A stretch of DNA of 64,000 nucleotides from FEN-1350 sp964386005 (GTDB lineage: Bacteria; Planctomycetota; Phycisphaerae; Sedimentisphaerales; Anaerohalosphaeraceae), in the NCBI GenBank assembly GCA_964386005.1, contig CAYLSB010000014.1, forward strand, positions 1-64,000, read 5' to 3'. Below the pieces are notes generated by a model. That model worked only from the letters and a program-made list of their open reading frames with translations, did no database searches and had not been told where the DNA came from. Position 1 is the first letter of the stretch. Every line of letters begins with the position of its first letter. This document shows positions 46,389 through 55,037 of this stretch, one piece after another. The translations under genes and the position numbers were made by a program.

Positions 46389-49300
46389 ATGAACAAATCA
46401 ATTTTTATCCTCCTAATTTCTCTTCTTCTTATTCGATTTTCTTTTGCCAGCAGAAGTGTATCAACGAGGGACCGGGAAGCACAACTCGAAACCATATCCG
46501 AAATTTTGCGATACATTTACAAAGACAATCTTTCAGACCTCCCAGCGACAGAAGAAGATATTGCCGTATTGGAGACCTCAACCGACTCAAAGGATTTACT
46601 CGCATTTGCTCTTTTGGAAATGATGGAAGCCATCCAAAAAGGAGAACTTGATCTCTATGCAGGGGTAGAAGCGAATAGTTCTTCAGCCACCGAAGAAGCA
46701 CCGATTATTTCCGATGAATCCCTCTCTGCATCCTCTGCAGAAGTGAACAATGAGAGTAAATTATCTCTTTCCCCTGATTTGACCGTTGGTCTTGAAACCG
46801 TATCGATGTATGCAATGGAATCCGCGGAAGAACTTTCCGGGCCGCTCGATTCGTGCATCATACCCAGCGGAACCTACATCATCACCTCGCTGCCTTTGCA
46901 AATCGAGGGGCATGTGGTCATTTGTGCAGGTGCCACGTTGATCGCCCCTTTCGATCCCAATAGTACGGTCATTGAGGTCATGCCGGGTGGTCGGCTGGAA
47001 ACCGGGAAAGCGGCATTTTATGACCAAGGTGACAATCCAAACATTTTGCCACCCGTGAAGATTGTACCCGAAGACCCGAATATCATTTATAACCACAACA
47101 ATATCGGGATTTTTATTCATCGCGGAGCCGACCCGAAGACGCAAATCGAAAACGTAATTGTCGAAAGCTGTTCGGTGGGAATCCTTATGGATGAGGCGTT
47201 ATTGAATCCGATTAAGAGGGTTATCACATTCGGCTGTTATGACGGGATACATCTATATGCTCCGGCGGGGATCGTGGATTGCCAGTTTTGGAATAACGGG
47301 AGTATCTGGATCGGACCTTTCGGCTATGTCGGAACAGGGATTTATGTATCTTTGAATTGGGATGAAGATGAGCCGGAGGTGGCGATCGATCGTACAACGA
47401 TCTATTTTGCCGATGCAGCATTGTATGTTGAGGGCGGCAGTTCTGATCCCAATAACAGCGATCCCAACCAGGTCGTTCCAACCGTAAGCGTGGTTAACAG
47501 CGCCCTGACAGGTGGAATGTATTATGGACTCTACCAATCTTCAGGAGAGGCCGTTGTTGACGTTCAGTATTGTGCGTTTGGCGGTAATCGTTACACCTCG
47601 AATATCGACCTGCCGTTTACGGGCTGTGTGGAAGTCAATAGCAATCCCTTTTATAATCGTGAAGAAGACTGGGAAAAACTGTATGTGCATCCTTGGTCGG
47701 GGCTGATTGACACCGGATATGGATTGGCATCGGATGGAACCGGGGTCTGTCATGACAAGCCGGATACGGGACAAATGGATATTGGATGTCACTTTTCGTT
47801 AGGGATTACGGGCAGTTTTGGGATTCCAAGCAGTCCGGCCGATTTTAACGGGGATGGAGTTGTGGACGAAGCGGATTTAGAACTGATGCAGATGTGCATG
47901 AGTGCAGTGACGGACCCCAACGTTGTGAAATTGGACGGCAATTATGACAGCCGGATCAATCTGCCGGATTTCGGACTGTTCGCCGCCGATTACGGCTATT
48001 GCGGCGATCCGAATTTTTGCACCAATAATGACCCGAATTGTCTGCGCTCTGATTTTAACGGTGATCGTTGGGTGGATCTAACCGATCTTGCGATTTTAGT
48101 TGAATCGTGGCTTGTGCCAGTATTTGACGAAAATCGACTATGCAGTTTGTGTAACTTATCCCCAGGCAGCGACCCGAACCAGCCGGAGGTCATTGACACC
48201 GATGACATGGATGTCTTCATGGCGGATTGGGGAAAACTGTACGGGGCTGACCCGAATATTGTGGTTGAACCGTCGGTATCACAGATTTCCGTGACGGTGG
48301 AAAATCCCGCTCCGGCGTGGAGAGTTTCGGTATTTTTGGACGAGAACCCGGTTGGGTGGTGGGAAGCCGAGACGCTGGGTTCGACATCGTTTGATGCGGA
48401 TTTGACCCGATACGGTCCCGGCAGTCATCGCTTAAAAATCGTTCGCAATATCGATTATGGATTGGAAATCACCGAACAGGTCATCTATGACTCGAACTCC
48501 ATAGGGCTTTTCTTTGCCGACATCCCCGACGCTTTCGAGCCGAACGAACCGTATTGCATCCGCGGGTTTAATCTGGGGGATGAACTGAACCTCAAAATCG
48601 ACACGATTAGGGATGAAACCGTTTATGATGTGAATGTACCGTCGGGAGCGATCGAATTAACGATTCCGGCCGGTATATTTGAAAGTAGATCGCTTTGTAC
48701 ATTGAGTCTTACCGTTCCGAATGATTTAATGATGGATCGTTTCTATGTCACCGGTTATGGAGGTAGCGACGAAAAACGGTATAAAAAGCTGCTGAAAGAG
48801 CAATTTAATCCAAATGACTGGGATGGACGCCGCGCGAGGGTTGTCTTTCTGCTGCCGGATGCCAAGGTGCGCAAGGTTTTCTGGGAGGCGATCTGTTCGG
48901 CGATCAAGGCCGTAGAGGACCAGGGGCTGACTTATGTGGTGTTGACGGAACATGACGTGAATCAGGACAATTTCGACTTCTTATTTGGAGAAATGCCCGG
49001 CCGTCGAATTGTGATTTATTTTGGTCACGCCAATGCGTGGGTCGGAAGAGATGAACAACACGGAATCGATGGAGTTCAAAGAACTTGTTTTCAATGTTTT
49101 AGAAAGAGTACAATCCAAAATCCAGGAGCTTTTTATAATGTTGGTGCTTTTTCCTATACACGGAGAAGCAATCTTCAAGCATCTGCTTTGCCATTGTATA
49201 ATGAACTTCCAACCCCATTGCCTTTAGATAATATCGCTTACGATGTGACGCAACAAATACAACAGTGTAAAATTGACAAAATGTTCATATTCGGATGCCT

Positions 49301-49649
49301 TTCAGCAGCGTATCCGGATATGGCTATTGCGCAGGGATGTGATTCCCTGTGGGATCATAGCCATGGCGATATGATGTACTGCGGTTTTGGTATCAAAGTT
49401 TTACAGGCGAACGGAGGCTGGATGGAAGGCATCGGTGATAATCTTGTTCGAGGGCTTTCCATTTTCTTTGACAAGCTGGGTCAAGACAAAACCATGACGC
49501 AAGGGATAGAAGCTATTCAGCTTGAGGGGATTGGGATACGAAATCAATGTTTAGGTTTGAACGGATCTTATGACGCCGATCCGGATGAGGATGACCATCA
49601 AGCTCTCAGATTTTATGGCGTACAGGCATTAAATCAAAAATTATATTAA
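46389..49649 (+). CDS. Secreted beta-helix/dockerin protein with caspase-like C-terminus
   Basis: A 1086-residue exported protein with a signal peptide (SIFILLISLLLIRFSFA) and AAGGAAG before the ATG at 46389. Residues about 160-480 form a parallel beta-helix-like region (VVICAGATLIAPFDPNS, short repeated strands). Three dockerin-type calcium motifs follow: DFNGDGVVDEADLEL (about 485), DGNYDSRINLPDFGL (517) and DFNGDRWVDLTDLAI (554). Then comes a beta-rich part, and from about residue 800 a domain with RRIVIYFGHANAW (His880) and KMFIFGCLSAAYPD (Cys970). Strand-Gly-His followed by strand-Cys is the catalytic pattern of caspase/gingipain-fold peptidases. Activity is inferred. The gene is AT-rich, and its 3' part is duplicated exactly 1500 bp downstream. 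Confidence 0.8.
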   Translation: MNKSIFILLISLLLIRFSFASRSVSTRDREAQLETISEILRYIYKDNLSDLPATEEDIAVLETSTDSKDLLAFALLEMMEAIQKGELDLYAGVEANSSSATEEAPIISDESLSASSAEVNNESKLSLSPDLTVGLETVSMYAMESAEELSGPLDSCIIPSGTYIITSLPLQIEGHVVICAGATLIAPFDPNSTVIEVMPGGRLETGKAAFYDQGDNPNILPPVKIVPEDPNIIYNHNNIGIFIHRGADPKTQIENVIVESCSVGILMDEALLNPIKRVITFGCYDGIHLYAPAGIVDCQFWNNGSIWIGPFGYVGTGIYVSLNWDEDEPEVAIDRTTIYFADAALYVEGGSSDPNNSDPNQVVPTVSVVNSALTGGMYYGLYQSSGEAVVDVQYCAFGGNRYTSNIDLPFTGCVEVNSNPFYNREEDWEKLYVHPWSGLIDTGYGLASDGTGVCHDKPDTGQMDIGCHFSLGITGSFGIPSSPADFNGDGVVDEADLELMQMCMSAVTDPNVVKLDGNYDSRINLPDFGLFAADYGYCGDPNFCTNNDPNCLRSDFNGDRWVDLTDLAILVESWLVPVFDENRLCSLCNLSPGSDPNQPEVIDTDDMDVFMADWGKLYGADPNIVVEPSVSQISVTVENPAPAWRVSVFLDENPVGWWEAETLGSTSFDADLTRYGPGSHRLKIVRNIDYGLEITEQVIYDSNSIGLFFADIPDAFEPNEPYCIRGFNLGDELNLKIDTIRDETVYDVNVPSGAIELTIPAGIFESRSLCTLSLTVPNDLMMDRFYVTGYGGSDEKRYKKLLKEQFNPNDWDGRRARVVFLLPDAKVRKVFWEAICSAIKAVEDQGLTYVVLTEHDVNQDNFDFLFGEMPGRRIVIYFGHANAWVGRDEQHGIDGVQRTCFQCFRKSTIQNPGAFYNVGAFSYTRRSNLQASALPLYNELPTPLPLDNIAYDVTQQIQQCKIDKMFIFGCLSAAYPDMAIAQGCDSLWDHSHGDMMYCGFGIKVLQANGGWMEGIGDNLVRGLSIFFDKLGQDKTMTQGIEAIQLEGIGIRNQCLGLNGSYDADPDEDDHQALRFYGVQALNQKLY
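49392..49460 (+). repeat. 69-bp exact direct repeat, copy 1
   Basis: Within the C-terminal coding region of the dockerin/caspase-like gene (frame reads IKVLQANGGWMEGIGDNLVR). Identical to 50892-50960, in the same orientation. Confidence 0.97.
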
Positions 49650-49660
49650 GGGGAAAAAAC

Positions 49661-50251
49661 ATGAAACTGTTTTGGATCATACTATGTCTTATTTTATTGT
49701 GCGGCTCTTGTAGTAATATACAAGAGAAAAAAGCATCAATTCGAGATTGGGATTCCGCTCCTCAGGTCCAGTTTCCGCCGGAAATGGCTGAAATATGGGA
49801 TGGCAATTCTTCCCTCATGCCACATGCAGATGAACCAGTCTGTATTTTATGGTATGAACCAATTGATGGTTTGTGGAATTCTTGGTATCCTGCGAAAGTT
49901 TTCAGCGATACGGAACAAATACGGCAAATCATGGACTGTCTGAACTATCCTGAGAATGAAAATCATTATCTTTTCAAAACAGAAAAATATTTACTGGTTA
50001 TTGGTGTCAACCGATCATTGAAAACTTACAGAATGGTATTTGTTCCATTTTTATTAGAGAAAGACAGCTATGTGCTTTTGCCTGCAGGACGAGACCGGAA
50101 ACTATACACTATTCTCACTTCGGCACCGGAAAAGGAAAATTTTTACGGAAGCGAAGATATTGATAAAGCACAAATTCTGCCGCGAATGGAACGCCCAAAC
50201 TCTCGGCCCATTGACTCCAACGTACCATCAGTGCCTATGACAGTATTTTGA
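49661..50251 (+). CDS. Lipoprotein family member 1
   Basis: A 196-residue lipoprotein (LCGSC lipobox) starting 11 bp after the caspase-like gene, with GGGGAA upstream. It shares with the next two genes the pattern W-D-G, E-P-V-x-I-L-W-Y-E-P, W-Y-P-A-K-V-F, LNYPEN, YLLVIGVNRSLK, VPFLL and ENFYG. No known family is recognised. The three paralogues in a row, right behind a large secreted protein, suggest a role as partners or guards of that protein. Confidence 0.75.
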   Translation: MKLFWIILCLILLCGSCSNIQEKKASIRDWDSAPQVQFPPEMAEIWDGNSSLMPHADEPVCILWYEPIDGLWNSWYPAKVFSDTEQIRQIMDCLNYPENENHYLFKTEKYLLVIGVNRSLKTYRMVFVPFLLEKDSYVLLPAGRDRKLYTILTSAPEKENFYGSEDIDKAQILPRMERPNSRPIDSNVPSVPMTVF

Positions 50252-50262
50252 CAGCGACGAGT

Positions 50263-50874
50263 ATGAAAAACCTATTTGGATTTATGATTTGTTCTGTTTT
50301 TTTCTGTGGTTCATGCACGACCACGAGGCAGGAAATTCGGCATGAAAAAGAAAACAACCCCTTTGGGATTAAAACGATAGAGAAATTCCCGCTTTGGGAC
50401 GGCGAGTCACCTTTATGGTTGATGCGCAGACCAGGCATATATGATATGCAGGAACCGGTTTGCGTTCTCGTTTACGAGCGGGCTCCGGCTACAAAAGACT
50501 GGTGGTATCCCACCAAAGTATTCAGCGATACGCCAATCGTTAAAGAAATTGTTATGAGTTTGATGTTTCCTCGGAGTCCAAATAGTTTTACATTTTACAC
50601 GGACAGTTATATTCTGGTGCTTTCCGTGGGCCGCTCCCTTGGTTCCGTGAATACGGCTCTGGTTCCGTATATGATGTATAAGGAAGGGTATGTTATTATA
50701 CCCAGCGGTAAAGACGAAAGACTCTATGAAATTCTCACCTCGGCGCCGGAAAAAGAAAATTTTTTCGGGAGCGACGTTATTGATAACGCACAAATTCTGC
50801 CGCGAATGTCGGGGCAAAACGCACAATCCGCCGATCCCAATAACCCCTCAATGCCGATGAAAACAGATTTTTGA
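50263..50874 (+). CDS. Lipoprotein family member 2
   Basis: A 203-residue lipoprotein (FCGSC lipobox) paralogous to the preceding gene, most clearly at the 3' end: LTSAPEKENFFGSDVIDNAQILPRM against LTSAPEKENFYGSEDIDKAQILPRM. The nucleotide sequences are also similar there, so the duplication is fairly recent. The ATG at 50263 starts the signal peptide; an upstream in-frame ATG at 50248 overlaps the previous stop. The stop at 50872 is followed after 17 bp by the second 69-bp repeat copy. Confidence 0.75.
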   Translation: MKNLFGFMICSVFFCGSCTTTRQEIRHEKENNPFGIKTIEKFPLWDGESPLWLMRRPGIYDMQEPVCVLVYERAPATKDWWYPTKVFSDTPIVKEIVMSLMFPRSPNSFTFYTDSYILVLSVGRSLGSVNTALVPYMMYKEGYVIIPSGKDERLYEILTSAPEKENFFGSDVIDNAQILPRMSGQNAQSADPNNPSMPMKTDF

Positions 50875-50891
50875 TAATCTTTCGAAGTGAA

Positions 50892-50960
50892 ATCAAAGTT
50901 TTACAGGCGAACGGAGGCTGGATGGAAGGCATCGGTGATAATCTTGTTCGAGGGCTTTCC
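50892..50960 (+). repeat. 69-bp exact direct repeat, copy 2 (orphan fragment)
   Basis: Identical to 49392-49460 at an offset of exactly 1500 bp; the first flanking base on each side differs. It encodes the same peptide in an open frame but has no surrounding peptidase domain and precedes lipoprotein 3. It is the remnant of a duplicated C-terminal coding segment. Confidence 0.95.
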
Positions 50961-50993
50961 TACCATTTATCTACGATGATGAAAGAGGCTGAC

Positions 50994-51524
50994 ATGAAAA
51001 AATATTATCTGTTTCTTTTGTTCCTTCCGTTCTTTGCTTCTTGCGAAAAGAAAGAAGAGAAAATCCCCTGTTGGGATGGAAAAACCGATTTAGGATCACC
51101 CTCTGCAGGTGAACCTGTTTCCATTTTCTGGATGGAACCGGTAACCGGAATGAAGGATCTCTGGTATCCCTTGAAAGGTTTTACAGATGTAAAACAGATG
51201 AAACCTATTCTTGTCCGCTTAAATTTTCCGGAGAATCCGGGCCAATATGGTTTTGAAACACAACGGTATCTGGTAATCTGTTTTCTCCAGCGGGATTTGA
51301 AGGCCGTCACTGCAGTGCGGATTCCTTTTTTAATGGACAACGATGAATTTATCTGTCCGCGAGGTAAAGACAAGGCATTGTATTCATTGCTTATGTCTTC
51401 GGAAGAACGGGAAAACTTTTATGGGGACCCAAAACGAGGAGAAGGTATCGTCAACTCTGAAGAGTATAAGGAATTTTGGAGATCACAATTGTCGAAAGAC
51501 CCAAATTTGCCGAATCGAAAATAA
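50994..51524 (+). CDS. Lipoprotein family member 3
   Basis: A 176-residue lipoprotein (FFASC lipobox), more divergent than members 1 and 2 but with the same pattern: CWDGKTDLG, EPVSIFWMEPVTGMKDLWYP, LNFPENPGQYGFETQRYLV and ENFYGDPKRG. The frame is open upstream to 50871 and includes the 69-bp repeat. The signal peptide starts at the ATG at 50994, so the upstream part is probably a fused remnant and not translated as one product. Function unknown. Confidence 0.72.
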   Translation: MKKYYLFLLFLPFFASCEKKEEKIPCWDGKTDLGSPSAGEPVSIFWMEPVTGMKDLWYPLKGFTDVKQMKPILVRLNFPENPGQYGFETQRYLVICFLQRDLKAVTAVRIPFLMDNDEFICPRGKDKALYSLLMSSEERENFYGDPKRGEGIVNSEEYKEFWRSQLSKDPNLPNRK

Positions 51525-51658
51525 CCGAGATAGAATGAGGATGATACTTACCTATATAGCTTTTGTTCTGGTTACACTACTTAAGAAGAATCAATATTTG
51601 ATAGAAGATGAATGAGAATCATTTCTTTTTTCACAATAATATTTGTTGGATTTGATCT

Positions 51659-53923
51659 ATGAAGAAACAATATGTAATTCGATTGATGATATTGCTGAGT
51701 ATTGCATGGTATTATGCAGAACACTCATCCGGGTCCGAAGTGAAGTCTGTCCGGAAAACAGAGGATGGCACCACGATTCCCGTTCCCCCGTCCGAGCATC
51801 CGCGGCTCTACCTTCGCGCCGAACAGGCCAGGCAGTTGCCTGGGCGGTTGAAGCATCCGGTTCTTGCGCCGGTCGTCGAGCGGCTGCAAAAACTGGCGGC
51901 ACGATCCAAACCCTTTGCGGCCGAGTGGGATGCTCTGCAGTATCTGGCCACGCAGGATCGGGCGCGTGGTCGCGCTGCGATTGATACGGCGCTATCCGAA
52001 CTGAAGAAATGCGAACTGGCCGATAAACAGGACGCCTGTCGCGTGACCGGGCGGATGATGGTTGCGGGCGCTATCGTGTACGACTGGTGTTACGACCTTT
52101 CAACGGCGGAGGAAAAACAGGCCTTCGTTACAGAGCTTGTGCGACTGGCCCGGACGCAGGAGTGCGGTTATCCGCCGGTTCGTCAAGGATCGGTAACAGG
52201 TCATGCTTCCGAGGCCATGATCATGCGGGATATGCTTTCGGCGGGGATTGCGATCTTCGACGAGAACCCGGAGATGTATCAGTTGGCCGCGGGACGAATT
52301 TTTCGCGAACATATTCCCGCACGCAACTGGCTCTATCACGGCGGCGCTTATCATCAGGGAGATTCCTACGGGCCGTATCGATTCGGATTCGACTGTTTTC
52401 CATTGATGATTTTCGACCGGCTTGGGGCGGGCAATGTCTATAATCCTCAACAGAAGAATGTACCGTATCTGTGGATTTACACAACGCGTCCGGATGGACA
52501 ACGGCTCCGCGCCGGCGATACCTATATGCACAGTCGATCGCTCGGACAGCCGTGGGATGAGCACATCGGGACGTTGTTGATCGCCAGCTATTATGGCGAC
52601 GGTGTTCTCCTGAGCCAGTTTCTCAAACAGGGAGGCAGCGGCGACAACGAAGCGATTTTTGAATTTCTCTGGCGCGATGTTACGCTGGAACCGCGGCCGA
52701 TCGAATCGCTGCCTCTATCCCGATATTTCGGATCGCCCTTCGGATGGATGGTCGCGCGGACGGGCTGGGATGACAATTCCGTCATTGCGGAGATGAAAAT
52801 CAATGAATACAACTTCGTGAATCATCAGCATCTCGATGCCGGCGCATTTCAACTATTCTATCGCGGCACACTGGCCGCGGATTCGGGATTATACAAAGGA
52901 TCCTCCGGCGGATACGGCAGCCCGCATTGCCAAAACTACTCATGGCGGACGATCGCCCATAACTCGCTGCTGGTGTATGATTCAAAGGAGAGCTTCGGCA
53001 AGGCCGGTTACGGCAACGACGGCGGCCAGCGGCTGCCGAACGGCAGATCGGAGGCGCGGTCGCTGGAAGTGCTGTTGGCACCCGAAAACGGGTATCGCAC
53101 CGGTCGGGTGATTGCTCAGGGCTTTGGTCCCGGTCGGCAGGAGCCGGATTATACGTTGCTGCAGGGTGATCTGACGGATGCGTATAGTAAAAAAGTCAAG
53201 CAAGTGACACGATCGTATGTATTCCTCAATCTTGGCAATGAGCAAGTACCGGCGGCGATGATCGTCTTCGACCGGGTAGTCAGTTCCAATCCGACATTTC
53301 GCAAATATTGGTTGCTGCATTCACTGGAAGAACCAGCGATCACAAGCGGTTCTGCTATTGTGGACTGTTCGCAAGACGGCGCCAAAGGCCGATTGATGCT
53401 GGACGTTTTGCTGCCACGGACGGAAAATCTTTCGCTGGAAAAAATCGGCGGGCCCGGCCGGGAGTATTGGGTGTTTGGAACCAATTATCCCAACGAACCC
53501 GACCCGAGTCGGCGCCAGCGGAGTTCATTGGAACAATGCGACTGGAGAATCGAGGTTTCACCCAAATCGCCTGCGAGTGAAGACTTGTTTCTGAATGTAA
53601 TGCAGATGACCCAGCGAGATTCCGGAGATCGTCTTCCGGTACGATTGATTGAATCCGCCGATCGGATTGGCTGCTTCATCGAGCGCGACGGCGGCAGCCG
53701 GTTGATATTGTTTCATCGGGATGGACAACGACAAAAGCAATCGTTGACTATTGATGTACCCGGCAAGGGCTTATGCGGAATTCTCGTCGCCGATCTGGAA
53801 TCGGGCACCTGGCAGGCGAAATGGCAGGGCAGTGATTCTGTTCAGACAATTCACGTATCGGAAGAATCCGGAACGGCATGGTTTGAAGGCACCGGCGGCC
53901 GATGGAAACTGTCGAAAGAATGA
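51659..53923 (+). CDS. Heparinase II/III-like polysaccharide lyase, exported
   Basis: A 754-residue exported enzyme with a signal peptide (IRLMILLSIAWYYA), an N-terminal alpha/alpha-toroid (HPRLYLRAEQARQLPGRL, GGAYHQGDSYGPYRFGFD) and a C-terminal beta-sandwich. The heparinase II/III core is clear: YNFVNHQHLDAGAFQLFYRG, LAADSGLY and, after a gap, WRTIAHNSLLVYDS. Such lyases cleave uronic-acid polymers such as alginate, heparin-like or ulvan-type polysaccharides. It stands about 130 bp downstream of the lipoprotein array. GC content rises to that of the rest of the window within it. The substrate cannot be determined from sequence alone. Confidence 0.87.
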   Translation: MKKQYVIRLMILLSIAWYYAEHSSGSEVKSVRKTEDGTTIPVPPSEHPRLYLRAEQARQLPGRLKHPVLAPVVERLQKLAARSKPFAAEWDALQYLATQDRARGRAAIDTALSELKKCELADKQDACRVTGRMMVAGAIVYDWCYDLSTAEEKQAFVTELVRLARTQECGYPPVRQGSVTGHASEAMIMRDMLSAGIAIFDENPEMYQLAAGRIFREHIPARNWLYHGGAYHQGDSYGPYRFGFDCFPLMIFDRLGAGNVYNPQQKNVPYLWIYTTRPDGQRLRAGDTYMHSRSLGQPWDEHIGTLLIASYYGDGVLLSQFLKQGGSGDNEAIFEFLWRDVTLEPRPIESLPLSRYFGSPFGWMVARTGWDDNSVIAEMKINEYNFVNHQHLDAGAFQLFYRGTLAADSGLYKGSSGGYGSPHCQNYSWRTIAHNSLLVYDSKESFGKAGYGNDGGQRLPNGRSEARSLEVLLAPENGYRTGRVIAQGFGPGRQEPDYTLLQGDLTDAYSKKVKQVTRSYVFLNLGNEQVPAAMIVFDRVVSSNPTFRKYWLLHSLEEPAITSGSAIVDCSQDGAKGRLMLDVLLPRTENLSLEKIGGPGREYWVFGTNYPNEPDPSRRQRSSLEQCDWRIEVSPKSPASEDLFLNVMQMTQRDSGDRLPVRLIESADRIGCFIERDGGSRLILFHRDGQRQKQSLTIDVPGKGLCGILVADLESGTWQAKWQGSDSVQTIHVSEESGTAWFEGTGGRWKLSKE

Positions 53924-54017
53924 GATGAAATCCGATTGGCACATCGAGTTCAGAAAATGATGTTTTATGTTTTGAAGCTCTAACAAAACCCAACAAATCT
54001 ATTACGGTCGCTTCTGG

Positions 54018-54037
54018 ATTCCGGCCTGCGCCGGAAT
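54018..54037. repeat. ATTCCGGC/GCCGGAAT palindrome
   Basis: A perfect 8-bp stem with a CTGC loop inside CTGGATTCCGGCCTGCGCC and GGAATGACAAC. This resembles palindromic repeats that occur in many copies in diverse bacterial genomes. Confidence 0.65.
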
Positions 54038-54058
54038 GACAACGCGATCATTTCATTT

Positions 54059-54092
54059 TGTATAAGGATCGAATCCGTGCCATCCTTATACA
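54059..54092. repeat. Hairpin overlapping the nikR 3' end
   Basis: TGTATAAGGAT and ATCCTTATACA are perfect 11-bp complements around a 12-base loop. The right arm includes the nikR stop codon. It could stabilise or end the cupin-nikR message, though no T-run follows on the minus strand. Confidence 0.6.
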
Positions 54093-54547
54093 GATTCAGC
54101 AGACGGGTATCCGTGTTTATGAGAATGGGGGTGATCACCTTCCATTAGTCCGACGAGGTTGACACGGCTGAGCATGACGCCGCGGACCGTGGAGAGTCGG
54201 TCGGCGAGTTTCTTGATCTCGGAGGTTTTGCCTTTCAGGATGATGGTCTCGAGACAATTGTGATGGTCGAGGTGGATGTGGGTGGAGGCCATGACGTGAT
54301 AGAACTGGCTATGCTGCATGGCATTGAGTTTTTTGGTCAGGCCGGAGGTGTGGTGGTCATAAACCAGAAAGATGGCGGCGACGGCGGCGGACGACGGGCT
54401 TTCGATCTGCTGCTCAGAGAGCATCTGGCGGATCATCTCGCGAAGGGCGTCGGAGCGGCTGGAAAAACCCTTGCGTTCAATCAAGCGATCGAAATCCTGT
54501 AAGAGGTCACATTCGAGCGAGACGCCGATACGCGAAATTTTACTCAT
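54086..54547 (-). CDS. nikR: Nickel-responsive regulator NikR
   Basis: A ribbon-helix-helix transcription factor of 153 residues. The N-terminal DNA-binding strand is ISRIGVSLECDLLQDFD. The C-terminal ACT-like metal domain retains all four nickel ligands: a histidine in NAMQHSQFYH, then THIHLDHHNC (two histidines and a cysteine). A His-rich tail (GDHPHSHKHGYP) is extra. NikR represses nickel uptake when nickel is plentiful. The ATG at 54547 overlaps the cupin stop (ATGA). Divergent genes upstream include a NikMNQO transporter, the likely target. Confidence 0.94.
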   Translation of the reverse strand: MSKISRIGVSLECDLLQDFDRLIERKGFSSRSDALREMIRQMLSEQQIESPSSAAVAAIFLVYDHHTSGLTKKLNAMQHSQFYHVMASTHIHLDHHNCLETIILKGKTSEIKKLADRLSTVRGVMLSRVNLVGLMEGDHPHSHKHGYPSAESV

Positions 54548-54888
54548 TCGTTTTTCTCCCAAGGCCCGACGGGTGCGACACAATAAATATACATCAGCGG
54601 TTCTGATCCCGAATTGACGATATTATGCGGGGTGTGGGGCGGGATGTAAAGGATTTTGCCCCGGCCGACAGATTGCGGCACGACCGGATTACCGATGCAG
54701 GCCGTGCCTTGTCCGCCGAGAAAGACCAGAATTTCCTCATGGGCATTGGTCGAATGAAGGCCGCAATCTTTGCCCGGAGGCAAAAAGACACGGCCGGATC
54801 GCATTCCACAGGTTTGTGGCTTTCCAGCCAGGAGAGGTTGATAGTCGTTCGTTGTATCCAATTCCAGAACCAGTGGTTTGTTTTCCAT
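54544..54888 (-). CDS. Cupin-domain protein in nikR operon
   Basis: A 114-residue single-domain cupin. The first motif is G-x5-H-x-N-A-H-E-E-I-L-V-F-L-G-G-Q-G, with metal-type histidine and glutamate ligands. The second is PPHTPHNIVNSG. No catalytic function can be assigned; small cupins often bind metals or act as sensors. It is the first gene of the minus-strand pair and is translationally coupled to nikR, which suggests a role in nickel homeostasis. Confidence 0.85.
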   Translation of the reverse strand: MENKPLVLELDTTNDYQPLLAGKPQTCGMRSGRVFLPPGKDCGLHSTNAHEEILVFLGGQGTACIGNPVVPQSVGRGKILYIPPHTPHNIVNSGSEPLMYIYCVAPVGPWEKNE

Positions 54889-54940
54889 CGATACACCTTC
54901 TTTTGAATCGATTCCATCGAAATATTTTAAAAAATCGGTC

Positions 54941-54969
54941 TTGACAACGTAACACGATTATACTATTTT
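54941..54969 (+). promoter_or_regulatory. Candidate promoter of the divergent uptake operon
   Basis: TTGACA at 54941-54946 and TATTTT at 54964-54969 are separated by 17 bp, upstream of the dockerin gene at 55038. An opposing TATAAT box for the cupin-nikR side reads on the minus strand at 54957-54962. The -10 match on the plus strand is weak. Confidence 0.4.
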
Positions 54970-55004
54970 TATGCGCGTATTATGAATATAAAAAGTTTAT
55001 GCGC
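54968..55004. promoter_or_regulatory. Repeated TTTATGCGC motif, possible operator
   Basis: TTTATGCGC occurs at 54968-54976 and again at 54996-55004, 28 bp apart, between the divergent cupin-nikR and uptake operons. It is not the known E. coli NikR operator. A regulator site is a plausible reading only. Confidence 0.35.
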
Positions 55005-55037
55005 AATGTCAATCACAATTATTTCAGGAGATGGGTT

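Noticed and set aside
49392..50960. 69-bp repeats as part of a CRISPR or integron array
   Set aside because: Only two copies, 1500 bp apart, both in coding frames, with no spacers of regular length, no cas genes and no integrase.
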